Below, piece by piece: positions 26,555 through 34,519 of a DNA stretch of 64,000 nucleotides (the first letter of the stretch is position 1; every line of letters starts with the position of its first letter). The notes beneath the pieces are model-generated. The model was not told the origin of the DNA, ran no database searches, and worked only from the letters and a program-made list of their open reading frames with translations. Made by a program: the position numbers and the translations under genes. Origin of the DNA: Paenibacillus koleovorans NBRC 103111 (GTDB taxonomy: Bacteria > Bacillota > Bacilli > Paenibacillales > NBRC-103111); NCBI RefSeq assembly GCF_004000845.1, contig NZ_BIMA01000001.1:124001-188000 (forward strand). The letters are read 5' to 3'.

Positions 26555-26674
26555 ATGAACCTAAGTTCACTGTTCGGGAAGCTGGCTTCGCGGACTATGG
26601 ACTTAGGTTCATAGTTGAGCGAGATCAGCGCCTGCTAACGAAATTCGGTTCATAAGAAGTGAACTTAGGTTCAT
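26555..26674. repeat. Intergenic repeat with ATGAACCTAAGTTCA / inverse copies
   Basis: ATGAACCTAAGTTCA at 26555-26569 is followed by inverted copies GACTTAGGTTCAT (ending 26612) and TGAACTTAGGTTCAT (26660-26674). The core AACCTAAGTT / AACTTAGGTT gives pairing arms of 13-15 bp. Confidence 0.75.
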
Positions 26675-26763
26675 GGAGTTAGGCCACACCCTCCTGCTCT
26701 ACGCCAAAAAATGCTCCTCTCCCGGAAATAGATTCGATTTCATGCCAAGGACCTGCAGCGAAT

Positions 26764-26949
26764 ATCTGAGTACCAAAGTAAACAGATAAGGAAGCAAATT
26801 TCGCAAAGTGGACTCCATCTGGAGCATCTGAGTACCAAAGTAAACAAAACGCGAAGCCGGCTTCGCGTTTTGTTTACTTGAGTACTCAGCTTGCCCTTAG
26901 AAGACGGAAGATGCGAAATAAGGTAAACAGATGGAGTACTTAGGTACTC
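26764..26949. repeat. Palindromic intergenic repeat with CTGAGTACC ends, including a 62-bp palindrome
   Basis: CTGAGTACCAAAGTAAACA occurs at about 26765 and 26828, with an inverted copy ending GGAGTACTTAGGTACTCAG at about 26949. The central part, 26828-26889, is a palindrome of two 31-bp arms with two mismatches and no loop. The last copy overlaps the stop codon of the hexapeptide transferase gene, so the palindrome could also end its transcripts. Confidence 0.85.
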
Positions 26950-27592
26950 AGCCCTTCCCGTACCGCGCCAAAAACGCCTCCACATCGTTCAACTGCTCGA
27001 ACCTGGCTTCCAGCTCCTCCCGCGACCAGTCCCACCAGGCGACGTCCAGCAAACAGCGCGCCGTCTCCGGATCGAACCGCTCCCGTATCCGCTTTGCCGG
27101 CACACCGGCCACAATCGTGTAAGGCGCGACATCCTTGGTCACGACCGCCCCCGACCCGACCACCGCGCCGGTCCCGATCGTCACTCCCGGCATAACCGTC
27201 ACGCCGTGGCCGATCCACACATCGTGCCCGATCATAACCTTGTGCGACCGCCGCCAGTCGAAAAACTCAGCGTCATCCGCCTCGGCGAACCCATATGACA
27301 CCCGGCGGTAAGTCGAATGATGCTGGGTCACGCGCCACATCGGATGGTTGCCCGGGTTGATGCACACATGGGACGCAATCGAGCAAAATTTGCCAATCTC
27401 CGCGTAATTAATCTGCACTTGGTCGACGCAATAGCTGTAGTCGCCGAACTCCACTTCGTTCAGCCGGCTCCCGGCCCCGATCGCCGTCCATTCGCCGACA
27501 TAGCTCTTGTGCAGCGAGGCCGTCTCGTGAATCGTCGGTTCGACCGACAGACGTTTCCCCTGATGCGTCTTATTAAAATAAGTCATCGCCAT
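26948..27592 (-). CDS. Phosphonate-locus hexapeptide-repeat acyltransferase
   Basis: A 214-residue left-handed beta-helix acyltransferase. The hexapeptide region reads IGKFCSIAS, VMIGHDVWIGHGV and VTIGTGAVVGSGAVVTKDVAPYTIVAGVPAK, and the C-terminus has WWDWSREELEA. The order of phrases (SYCVDQVQINYAEIGKFCSIA, then NPGNHP) fits the family often annotated as phosphonate metabolism transferase hexapeptide protein. It is read in the same direction as phnF but 880 nt upstream, behind its own PhoP-type promoter. It may acetylate aminophosphonates, as PhnO does, but this is inference. Confidence 0.85.
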   Translation of the reverse strand: MAMTYFNKTHQGKRLSVEPTIHETASLHKSYVGEWTAIGAGSRLNEVEFGDYSYCVDQVQINYAEIGKFCSIASHVCINPGNHPMWRVTQHHSTYRRVSYGFAEADDAEFFDWRRSHKVMIGHDVWIGHGVTVMPGVTIGTGAVVGSGAVVTKDVAPYTIVAGVPAKRIRERFDPETARCLLDVAWWDWSREELEARFEQLNDVEAFLARYGKG

Positions 27593-27629
27593 CCTCGTCG
27601 TCTCCTCTCACACTTAACAAGTCGACTCC

Positions 27630-27683
27630 AGTATAACTTGGCGATATGTAGCGCCTTTTAAGCTCGCTTAAAGGTTGTGTAAA
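27630..27683 (-). promoter_or_regulatory. PhoP box and -10 element of the phosphonate hexapeptide gene
   Basis: On the minus strand TTTACA (27678-27683), TTTAAG (27667-27672), TTAAAA (27656-27661) and TACATA (27645-27650) lie at exact 11-nt steps. TATACT (27630-27635) follows 9 nt after the last. This puts the repeats at about -60 to -22, which is the known position of PhoP boxes at Bacillus Pho promoters. Confidence 0.65.
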
Positions 27684-27751
27684 CGAATGAACGCCGCCAC
27701 CCACTTCTACCAAACAACCATTTGAGGTAAACTGTTGGAAAGACAAAGGTT

Positions 27752-27761
27752 GGGGGGGGGG
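27752..27761 (+). repeat. G10 homopolymer at the ribosome site of the YwaF-like gene
   Basis: Ten consecutive G residues end 5 nt before the ATG at 27767 and replace a normal GGAGG. Tracts of this length are prone to slippage. Confidence 0.85.
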
Positions 27762-27766
27762 ATTCA

Positions 27767-28501
27767 ATGGGACGATTTTGGGATGCGAGCAGTCCGGCCC
27801 TATTTACCGCTTTTTCCGTCTCCCACTATATAGTGCTGGTCTTGACGGTGTTGCTGCTGTTCGCCATGTACCGGCTCCGGTTCTGGTTGAAGGAAGGCCG
27901 TCGAGCGGCTCTGGGCCGTTACATCCTGGCGGCTATCTTAGCGATCTGTGAAATCACCCTGAACATCTGGTTCGTGACCGAGGACGTATTCAGCCTGAAA
28001 TCGACACTCCCGCTGGAGCTATGCAGCATTTCTCTGCTGTTGTGCATTTTCATGCTGCTCTTTCGAAATCGGCTGGTCTTCCAAATTGTGTACTTCACCG
28101 GGATTGGCGGCGCCATGCAAGCGCTCCTGACCCCCGTCCTGTATTATGCGTTTCCCCACTATTTGTTCTTGGAGTTTTTCATCGCCCATATCGCCATCAT
28201 CGCCGCCGTCTTGTACATGGTCTGGGTGGAAGGGTTCCGTCCAACGCTCAAGTCGATCGGGATTACGATGCTGTTCCTGAACGTGATGCTCGTTATCGTC
28301 TGGAGCGTCAACCATTGGACCGGCGGAAACTACATGTTCGTCGCCCGCAAACCGGAGACCGCGTCGCTGCTTGATCTTCTCGGGCCCTATCCGTGGTATT
28401 TGCTCTCCATGGAAGCGGTCGCCATCGTGGTGTTCGGACTTCTCTATTTGCCGTTTGCACGCCGACACCGCCCCACCTCTCAGAAGCAAAAAGGGACGTG
28501 A
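27767..28501 (+). CDS. YwaF/TIGR02206-type integral membrane protein
   Basis: A 244-residue membrane protein with about seven hydrophobic segments. The motifs LPLELCSISLL, TGGNYMFVARKPETASLLDLLGP (split here by description only) and the final LYLPFARR are typical of the TIGR02206/YwaF family. The function of the family is not known. The ribosome site is a G10 tract. It is divergent from the phosphonate hexapeptide gene and convergent with the small gene downstream. Confidence 0.85.
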   Translation: MGRFWDASSPALFTAFSVSHYIVLVLTVLLLFAMYRLRFWLKEGRRAALGRYILAAILAICEITLNIWFVTEDVFSLKSTLPLELCSISLLLCIFMLLFRNRLVFQIVYFTGIGGAMQALLTPVLYYAFPHYLFLEFFIAHIAIIAAVLYMVWVEGFRPTLKSIGITMLFLNVMLVIVWSVNHWTGGNYMFVARKPETASLLDLLGPYPWYLLSMEAVAIVVFGLLYLPFARRHRPTSQKQKGT

Positions 28502-28513
28502 AGAGCCTCCGCT

Positions 28514-28810
28514 CTACTCGTCCCCTTCTATGTAATGCTCCCGGCAGAACGACTCGACCAGCGCCGCCTCGTCCTCTTCCAGCTCGAAATCGATGTAATG
28601 GTTCGTGCTTCTATCCAAAAACTCGTATTTCGCCACACCCTGCCGCGCCTCCTCCACGCGATACACGACACGCAGATTCAACCCATTTTCCGAGTAAAGC
28701 TCGTCTTCCTCATCCACCTCTAGCTCTAGAATAAACTCATAGCGGCTGCCGGCCAAAATCCCGAACGGGTCCTTCACGCGCTCAACCGTATACTCCGTAA
28801 TGGAAAACAT
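28514..28810 (-). CDS. Small conserved acidic protein (DUF6509-like)
   Basis: About 98 residues, very acidic, opening FSITEYTVERVKDPFGIL and containing DEEDELYSENGL. I believe this matches a small Bacillales family listed as DUF6509, but the number is from memory. The ATG at 28810 gives the family-like start; six upstream codons are open. It faces the YwaF-like gene tail to tail with a 12-nt gap. Function unknown. Confidence 0.65.
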   Translation of the reverse strand: MFSITEYTVERVKDPFGILAGSRYEFILELEVDEEDELYSENGLNLRVVYRVEEARQGVAKYEFLDRSTNHYIDFELEEDEAALVESFCREHYIEGDE

Positions 28811-28988
28811 CGAATCCACCGACCTCATCTTCCGTCAACAAAATTAAGAACGAATCCATTATAACGGAGCGATCGCAAAAAGGGAAAAGCACACCTCGGA
28901 AACCGCCTTCATACCGAATGGTTCTTTATCGCTCTACAGGAAACATATGTATGTGGGGATGGAGCATCCCTTGGAAGGAGTCTTGACC

Positions 28989-29471
28989 ATGAGTCAGAAG
29001 CAACGGACTTGCCGCTCGCAGCGTTCCTCCCGCACATATGCCGGCAGGCAAGGGTTCGATTATGCAGAGGCGATCTCGGCGGAGACCGTCGGGTCGGAAG
29101 GAATTTGTATGCATCTATTGACCTTACCGCCACTTATTCGAGCAAAAGCATATCTGCACGAGCATCACGAGACCGCCCTCTACATCATGGAAGGCCGAGC
29201 GGGCATGTGGTATGGCGACCATCTGGATCAGCACACGGAAGCAGAGGAAGGCGGCTTTCTGTATATCCCGGCGGGCATGCCGCACCTCCCTTACAACCCC
29301 AGCGCCTCCGAACCATGCGCCGCCCTGCTCGCCCGTACCGATCCGAACGGGCAGGAAAGCGTCGTCCTGCTGCCAGAGCCGGAAGCGCTATGGGACGCAC
29401 GCCTCCGCAGAGATGAAGCGAAAGCCGTAAGCGGTCGATCTCGCCCCTCCGCTAACAGTAGCCAGTTGTAG
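28989..29471 (+). CDS. Cupin-domain protein
   Basis: A 160-residue single-domain cupin. The metal-site strand shows HEHHETALYIMEGRAGMWYG (His-x-His...Glu) and the second motif GGFLYIPAGMPHLPYNPS. Such proteins may bind small molecules or act as isomerases or dioxygenases; the substrate is not readable. The ATG at 28989 has AAGGAG 8 nt upstream; 14 open codons before it are not used. The C-terminal 25 residues are low in complexity. The 131 nt after the stop hold degenerate AGCCAGCC-type repeats and no gene. Confidence 0.75.
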   Translation: MSQKQRTCRSQRSSRTYAGRQGFDYAEAISAETVGSEGICMHLLTLPPLIRAKAYLHEHHETALYIMEGRAGMWYGDHLDQHTEAEEGGFLYIPAGMPHLPYNPSASEPCAALLARTDPNGQESVVLLPEPEALWDARLRRDEAKAVSGRSRPSANSSQL

Positions 29472-29602
29472 CCAACCGCAGCCAGCCACAACAAAGCTAC
29501 CTACACAACCACAGCCAGCCTCAGCTACCTGCAAGCGATCGCTGCCTTCCGCAGCTTCATACGCTCCTAGTCACTCCGCATCGTTGGATCAAACCGCGTC
29601 CC

Positions 29603-31042
29603 TTACACCTGCTGCACCTGGATCAAATTCGTCGCCCCGGTCCGGCCGATCGGCACACCCGCGGTAATGACCACATAATCGCCCTTCTCAACAAGGCCGG
29701 TCTTCACGCTTTGGTCCAGCACCGTGCGGAACATCGCGTCCATCGATTCGCGCACCGTGCCGAGCACGGGATACACGCCCCACACCAGAGCCAGACGGCT
29801 CAGCACGTTCTCGTCCGCCGTGATGGCGACGATCGGCGCGTCCGGCCGATGTTTGGACACCATACGCGCCGTGAAGCCGGTCTCCGTCGGCGTCAGGATC
29901 GCCTTCGCAAGCAGCGTGCGCGACGCATCGACGGCCGAGCGGCTGATCACATCGGTCACTGAATCGCCTCCGGCCGACGCCGTCGTCCGCCGTCCCGCTA
30001 CGCCACCGCCGCCGCTCTCCGAAGCGAGCATCGACTCCGCCTTCATCGCGATCGTCGCCATCGTGCGCACCGACTCGACCGGATAACGACCGGCAGCCGT
30101 CTCGCCGGACAGCATGATCGCATCCGTCCCCTCGAGGACGGAGTTCGCCACATCGCTCGCTTCCGCCCGCGTCGGACGAGGGTTCACTTGCATCGAGTCG
30201 AGCATGTGCGTGGCGACGATAACCGGCTTGCCGGCCACGTTGCACCGCTCGATCATCCGCTTCTGAATGAGCGGCACGTCCTCCACCGGAATCTCGACGC
30301 CCAAATCCCCGCGCGCTACCATAATGCCGTCGGACGCCTCGAGGATGGCATCCAGATTTTCGACCCCTTCCATATTCTCGATCTTGGAAATAATCTGCAC
30401 ATGCCCCGCGCCATGCTCCTCCAGCAGATGCCGCACCTGCAGCACATCGTTCGCGCTCCGCACGAAGGACATGGCGATCATGTCGACACGCTGCTCCACG
30501 CCGAAAGCGATATGGCGAATGTCTCGCTCTGTCACACCAGGCAGCGTCGTTTTTACGCCCGGCAGGTTGACGCCCTTGCGCGGTTTGATCGTCCCTCCGT
30601 TCAGGATGCGGCAGTGCACCTCCGTCTCCTCGACGTTTTCCACATGCAGCTCGATTAGTCCGTCGTCGATCAGAATCCGGTTGCCCGGTCGGATCACCTT
30701 CGGCAGCTCGTTATAGTTCACCGGCAGTCGCTCGGCATCGCCCAGCACCTCGTCGGTCGTCAGCGTCAGCGCGTCCCCGGTTTTCAGCGAATACGATGCT
30801 TCCTTCAGTTTGCCGATGCGGATTTCCGGCCCCTTGATATCCATCAAGATCGGCACCACAACTCCGCTCTCCTTAGCCGCCTGACGCACGCGATTCATCC
30901 GTCCCTCGTGATCCTCCAGCTCTCCGTGCGCCATATTGATCCGGGCTACATTCATGCCGCAAGCGATCATCTCCTTCAGTGTCTCCACTTGATCGCAAGC
31001 CGGTCCCATCGTACATACCATTTTCGTTTTGCGCAGCTTCAT
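29603..31042 (-). CDS. pyk: Pyruvate kinase, short form (likely paralogue)
   Basis: A 479-residue pyruvate kinase converting phosphoenolpyruvate and ADP to pyruvate and ATP. The core is clear: DIKGPEIRIG, SKIENMEGVENLDAI, VARGDLGVEIP and NPRPTRAEASDVANSV with LSGETAAGRYP. Two sites differ from the usual enzyme: the R-x-N-F-S-H-G phrase reads RINMAHG (potassium-binding Ser replaced by Ala), and ATQM reads ATHM. It also lacks the extra C-terminal domain of the main Bacillus enzyme. It is a single gene divergent from an AraC regulator, so it may be a specialised second copy. Confidence 0.9.
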   Translation of the reverse strand: MKLRKTKMVCTMGPACDQVETLKEMIACGMNVARINMAHGELEDHEGRMNRVRQAAKESGVVVPILMDIKGPEIRIGKLKEASYSLKTGDALTLTTDEVLGDAERLPVNYNELPKVIRPGNRILIDDGLIELHVENVEETEVHCRILNGGTIKPRKGVNLPGVKTTLPGVTERDIRHIAFGVEQRVDMIAMSFVRSANDVLQVRHLLEEHGAGHVQIISKIENMEGVENLDAILEASDGIMVARGDLGVEIPVEDVPLIQKRMIERCNVAGKPVIVATHMLDSMQVNPRPTRAEASDVANSVLEGTDAIMLSGETAAGRYPVESVRTMATIAMKAESMLASESGGGGVAGRRTTASAGGDSVTDVISRSAVDASRTLLAKAILTPTETGFTARMVSKHRPDAPIVAITADENVLSRLALVWGVYPVLGTVRESMDAMFRTVLDQSVKTGLVEKGDYVVITAGVPIGRTGATNLIQVQQV

Positions 31043-31110
31043 GCTTGTCCGTCCTCTTTCCGTTGTAAAATGAATGGTTCTATTGTAATGCGGATCGGTT
31101 TGCGCGAAAA

Positions 31111-31149
31111 TGAACTATAGTATGGTTAGTGCATTATAGTATGCTAACC
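31111..31149 (+). promoter_or_regulatory. Direct/inverted repeat operator upstream of an AraC gene
   Basis: GGTTAG (31124-31129) and CTAACC (31144-31149) form an inverted repeat, and TATAGTATG is repeated directly on each side (about 31115 and 31135). It ends 20 nt before the start of the AraC gene and lies in the gap shared with pyk, so it could serve either gene. Use as an operator is inference. Confidence 0.4.
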
Positions 31150-31169
31150 GTCAGAGAAGAGGAATCGTT

Positions 31170-32000
31170 ATGCTGCGGCTCACGGAGTTTCGCAATGACC
31201 AGGGGATGGAGTGGTTTGAAGAGTCGCACAGGCATGCCGTCGAGGCGGGTGTGAGCTTAGGAACAAGTGCGGGTGCGGGCGGCGGACGGTATGCGCTTGT
31301 ACTGGTAAGCTACGGCAAATGCGTCTATTGGATTGATCAGGAGAAAGTCATTTTGGAAAAAGGCGATTTGCTGCTTCTTCCACCGACGGCCGGCTTTTAT
31401 GGCAAAAGCATCCCGACCATTATGCACGAGAAGTATGTGCTGGCGTTCGAGGTGTCCGACCCGGAGCGGCTGGGGCTCCCACTTGTGCTGCGTCGGTTTT
31501 GGCTGAAGAGCAAGTCGGGTTTGTACGAATATATGCTGGATCGCGTGCGGCGGGGATATACGGAGTGGGAGGAGCGGGAGCGGTATGCGGATGTGCGGGC
31601 GGCATCGATCGTGCTGGAGCTGCTGGCGCTGTGGAATCGGGAGCTGGACGAGCAACGGGTGGAGTCCGAGGTGTATCGGCATGCAGAGCGGATGAAGAGC
31701 TACATTCAGGAGCGGTATCGGGAAAAAATTACGAAGGACGAGCTGGGGGACTGGATTTCGCGAAGCCCGAACTATGCCGCCGCGATTTTCCGCCAAGCAA
31801 CAGGGCAGACGATCAGCGAATTCGTCCATGCCGTTCGGATGAAACGGGCGGTGTATTTGTTGCGCGACTCCTTGCTCACGGTGGCCGAAATCGCCGAATG
31901 GCTAGGCTACAAGGATGTGTCGTATTTCCAGCGCACCTTCAAGCGGCTGATGGGAGCTACGCCTTCCTTCTACATGAAAGAAAGGCGCTCTGGTCCTTAA
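31170..32000 (+). CDS. AraC-family transcription regulator
   Basis: A 276-residue regulator with an N-terminal cupin-like sensing domain (about residues 40-110, YGKCVYWIDQEKVILEKGDLLLLPP read as two strands) and a C-terminal AraC helix-turn-helix pair (about 175-276), ending in WLGYKDVSYFQRTFKRLMGATPSFY. GAAGAGG lies before the ATG. Divergent from pyruvate kinase and convergent with the DUF975 gene. The effector is unknown. Confidence 0.88.
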   Translation: MLRLTEFRNDQGMEWFEESHRHAVEAGVSLGTSAGAGGGRYALVLVSYGKCVYWIDQEKVILEKGDLLLLPPTAGFYGKSIPTIMHEKYVLAFEVSDPERLGLPLVLRRFWLKSKSGLYEYMLDRVRRGYTEWEERERYADVRAASIVLELLALWNRELDEQRVESEVYRHAERMKSYIQERYREKITKDELGDWISRSPNYAAAIFRQATGQTISEFVHAVRMKRAVYLLRDSLLTVAEIAEWLGYKDVSYFQRTFKRLMGATPSFYMKERRSGP

Positions 32001-32018
32001 TCGGCTTGGGCAAATCGC

Positions 32019-32771
32019 CTAAACGTTCACCAAATTCAATTCCTCCGGCGAGCAAAGACCCTCTTCCAGCGCCTCGCGGCGAATGGCCAAATACAGCTCC
32101 GCCTTGACGGCGTTGTAATACGGCATCACGAACAGCACGCCTACGACACAAGCTAAAGTACCGAGCAAATACCAGCCGATAAACGACAAATCCAATACGA
32201 AAATACGCAGCTTGTGGCCCCGCGTCATCCGATTGCTCAGCTCAACCGCACGTTTCCGCCCGATCGTCGGATTGTCCGCCAACAAATAAGGCACCATGCT
32301 GTACGCATAGGCTTTCACGATACCCGGAATCACCAACAGCAAAAACCAGAGGAAATTGAGCAGCTTCGCCCATAACATGGAGACGACGGCGGCCATATAG
32401 CGCCCTTTGCCGAATCCGAATCCGAGCTCGTTCATGTTGGCATCGCCTTCGGCCGATCGGATGAAATATTTGCGCACGCCAACCGTGAACGGAGACGTTA
32501 CGAAAATATGAAACGCCAGCATAAACAGCCCGACTACGATGGCGACCACGATGCCTATGAGGAGGATCATTCCCCATATTCCGTCATCCATCCCCCCGAT
32601 TTCCGTCCGAATCGAGCTTCCTCTACTTCCGCCGCTCACTTGGGACGAGCAGCTCGGAAGTCCGCCGGTTATGAACGCCAGCAGCAGGCTCACCAGAAAT
32701 CCTTTCCAATACGACGTTCTTAAGCTTTGCTTCGCCCGGTACTTCAGCTCTTGCCTAGTCCAAGTCCCCAT
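32019..32771 (-). CDS. DUF975-family membrane protein
   Basis: A 250-residue protein with four to five hydrophobic segments. The opening RQELKYRAKQSLRTSYWKG and the phrases LLLVIPGIVKAYAYSMVPYLLADNP and MPYYNAVKAELY are typical of DUF975. The family has no assigned function. GGAGGGG is 5 nt before the ATG. It faces the AraC gene tail to tail. Confidence 0.85.
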   Translation of the reverse strand: MGTWTRQELKYRAKQSLRTSYWKGFLVSLLLAFITGGLPSCSSQVSGGSRGSSIRTEIGGMDDGIWGMILLIGIVVAIVVGLFMLAFHIFVTSPFTVGVRKYFIRSAEGDANMNELGFGFGKGRYMAAVVSMLWAKLLNFLWFLLLVIPGIVKAYAYSMVPYLLADNPTIGRKRAVELSNRMTRGHKLRIFVLDLSFIGWYLLGTLACVVGVLFVMPYYNAVKAELYLAIRREALEEGLCSPEELNLVNV

Positions 32772-32895
32772 TCAAACCCCTCCATCAACTTGTCTACTAC
32801 ATTCCTATTCGGTTGCAGTCCATATTCTACCATGGAAATGTAGGGAAGGGATGGTATGATAAAAATAAATTTTGAAGTGGAAAGCAGGGATACCG

Positions 32896-33420
32896 GTGCA
32901 CATTAGGACGGAGACGAAAGAAGAGCTTGCCGAAGTATTTCGGCTTCATTATGAGGCGTTCGGCAAGCGGGAGAACGAGTCCAGGTTAGCGGAGCGGATC
33001 CGCCATTCCTCGGGATTTATCCCCGAGCTATCGCTCGTAGCGGAGCTGGACGGGAAAGTGGTCGGGCATGTGCTGATCAGTAAAGCGGAAGTGATCGAGC
33101 CGGTGACGGACAACCGCGCCGAAGTGCTGGTGCTCGCTCCGATCGGCGTTCATCCGGACTATCAGCAGCAAGGAGTCGGCGGCAAGCTGATTCAGGCAGG
33201 GTTCGAGAAAAGCCGGGCACTCGGCTATTCCCACATATTCCTGATCGGCCATCCGTCGTATTATCCGAGGTTCGGGTTCCGGCCGGCCAAGCCTCTCGGC
33301 TTCGAGCTCAAGCAGTTTCCGGTGCCGGAGAATGTGTTTATGGTGTACGAATTGCAGTCTGAAGGGAGCACACAGCCGATTCGAGGCGAGCTGCGATATC
33401 CGCAGGCTTTTATGGGATGA
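32896..33420 (+). CDS. GNAT-family N-acetyltransferase
   Basis: A 174-residue acetyltransferase of the YhbS type. The acetyl-CoA loop is visible as VHPDYQQQGVGGKLIQAGFE, with IFLIGHPSYYPRFGF behind it. I chose the GTG at 32896 because AGGG lies 6 nt upstream; the TTG at 32872 lacks a ribosome site. The substrate is unknown. It faces the phosphotransferase gene downstream. Confidence 0.85.
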   Translation: MHIRTETKEELAEVFRLHYEAFGKRENESRLAERIRHSSGFIPELSLVAELDGKVVGHVLISKAEVIEPVTDNRAEVLVLAPIGVHPDYQQQGVGGKLIQAGFEKSRALGYSHIFLIGHPSYYPRFGFRPAKPLGFELKQFPVPENVFMVYELQSEGSTQPIRGELRYPQAFMG

Positions 33421-33439
33421 GCAACGGGACGTATGGCTA

Positions 33440-34198
33440 CTAACCGAGCAGTTGCGCCAATCGCGAACAAGCCTCAAGCCGTCTCGGATCAAACTCCGCC
33501 CGACCGTAAGCATCCAGGAACCGATCGCCGTAGCGGTCGGTTTTCAAGTTGTAGCCGAGCGTCCACAGTCCCCAGTACAAGTCCCAATGCCGATCTCCGA
33601 TGCCGCCGTAGTCCAAATCGAAAAACGCTCGAAACTGATAGTCCTCCATGATGATGTTGGGCAAACAGTAGTCGCCATGGATAATGACAAAGGAATCGCG
33701 CGGCGAGGGCTGTTCCAGCAACGCCAGTAGTCGGTTGTCCGCCTCCTGGAGCCCCTCCGGATGTTTATCCCCCGCCTCGCGCACCATCTCCGCCATCCGC
33801 TCGGGATACGGACACCCGGTAACCGGCAGCTCGTGCAGCATCCGCAGATGCCGGCCGAACGCTTCCGCCAGCCGGTCAGGATCGTCCCGATGGCCGCCGG
33901 ACACGCCGTCTTCTCCTTCTGCCGCTTCCGATAGGAAATAGTCGAATTGGTCGTCCTGGACGTACGCGACAGCCTCCGGTGCCATCCCGTGCCCATGTAG
34001 AAAGCCCATCATCACATATTCTTTTTCCAGCGATCCTCGGGCACTGATTTTCAAAAAGGCTTTCCGTTCGCTACCTTGTACGAGATATGTTCGTGCCTGC
34101 TCGGAGCAACTGCTATCCTGAAAAACGGAGTCCCGAATCCATGGCTGCAGCTCCTGAGGCATCGTTGCGATGTCCACCTGTGCTTCGTGTCGCTTCAT
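33440..34198 (-). CDS. APH-family phosphotransferase (aminoglycoside/choline-kinase-like)
   Basis: A 252-residue kinase of the APH superfamily. The catalytic loop reads IIHGDYCLPNIIM and the metal loop FFDLDYGGIGDRHWDL, in the place of the usual D-x-G...D. It resembles APH(3') enzymes only in these motifs, so drug resistance should not be assumed; small-molecule or antibiotic phosphorylation are both possible. Start at ATG 34198 behind AGGTGG; an in-frame GTG lies two codons upstream. Confidence 0.75.
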   Translation of the reverse strand: MKRHEAQVDIATMPQELQPWIRDSVFQDSSCSEQARTYLVQGSERKAFLKISARGSLEKEYVMMGFLHGHGMAPEAVAYVQDDQFDYFLSEAAEGEDGVSGGHRDDPDRLAEAFGRHLRMLHELPVTGCPYPERMAEMVREAGDKHPEGLQEADNRLLALLEQPSPRDSFVIIHGDYCLPNIIMEDYQFRAFFDLDYGGIGDRHWDLYWGLWTLGYNLKTDRYGDRFLDAYGRAEFDPRRLEACSRLAQLLG

Positions 34199-34519
34199 TA
34201 TCACTCCACCTACTTTCCCAACACTGACTCAAGCATTCGTCTACTCCGTCGTCAAACCCTGCCGAATCGCCGGCCACGCTTGCATCGCCAATCCCCGTCT
34301 CTCCTGCAGTACCCCCACTATAGCACATCGAATGCCGCTCTCCCCGGAAAGTATCGTTATAAGGAATAGCTCCCTCAATTAACAAATATATTAATTTTTC
34401 GACTTAGCTCCATAGCCAAACCTGACATTGCCATGTAATATATAAGATAGAAGCCCTATAGTTTCGACAAACGGAAAGGTCTTTGTTCCTATGCAAATTT
34501 CACATTAGGGGGGAGCTTT
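34199..34519. other. 321-nt gap with no gene, holding the hybrid kinase promoter region
   Basis: No coding frame here is convincing. The right half is AT-rich (34375-34500) and should carry the promoter of the hybrid kinase. AATATATAAG near 34440 could be a -10 region, but no matching -35 box was found. Confidence 0.5.

Noticed and set aside
33440-34198. Aminoglycoside resistance gene
   Set aside because: Only superfamily catalytic motifs are shared; nothing supports an antibiotic as substrate.
34463-34469. Spo0A box (TTCGACA) upstream of the hybrid kinase
   Set aside because: A single 7-mer match is expected by chance in a window this size, and no second box is nearby.
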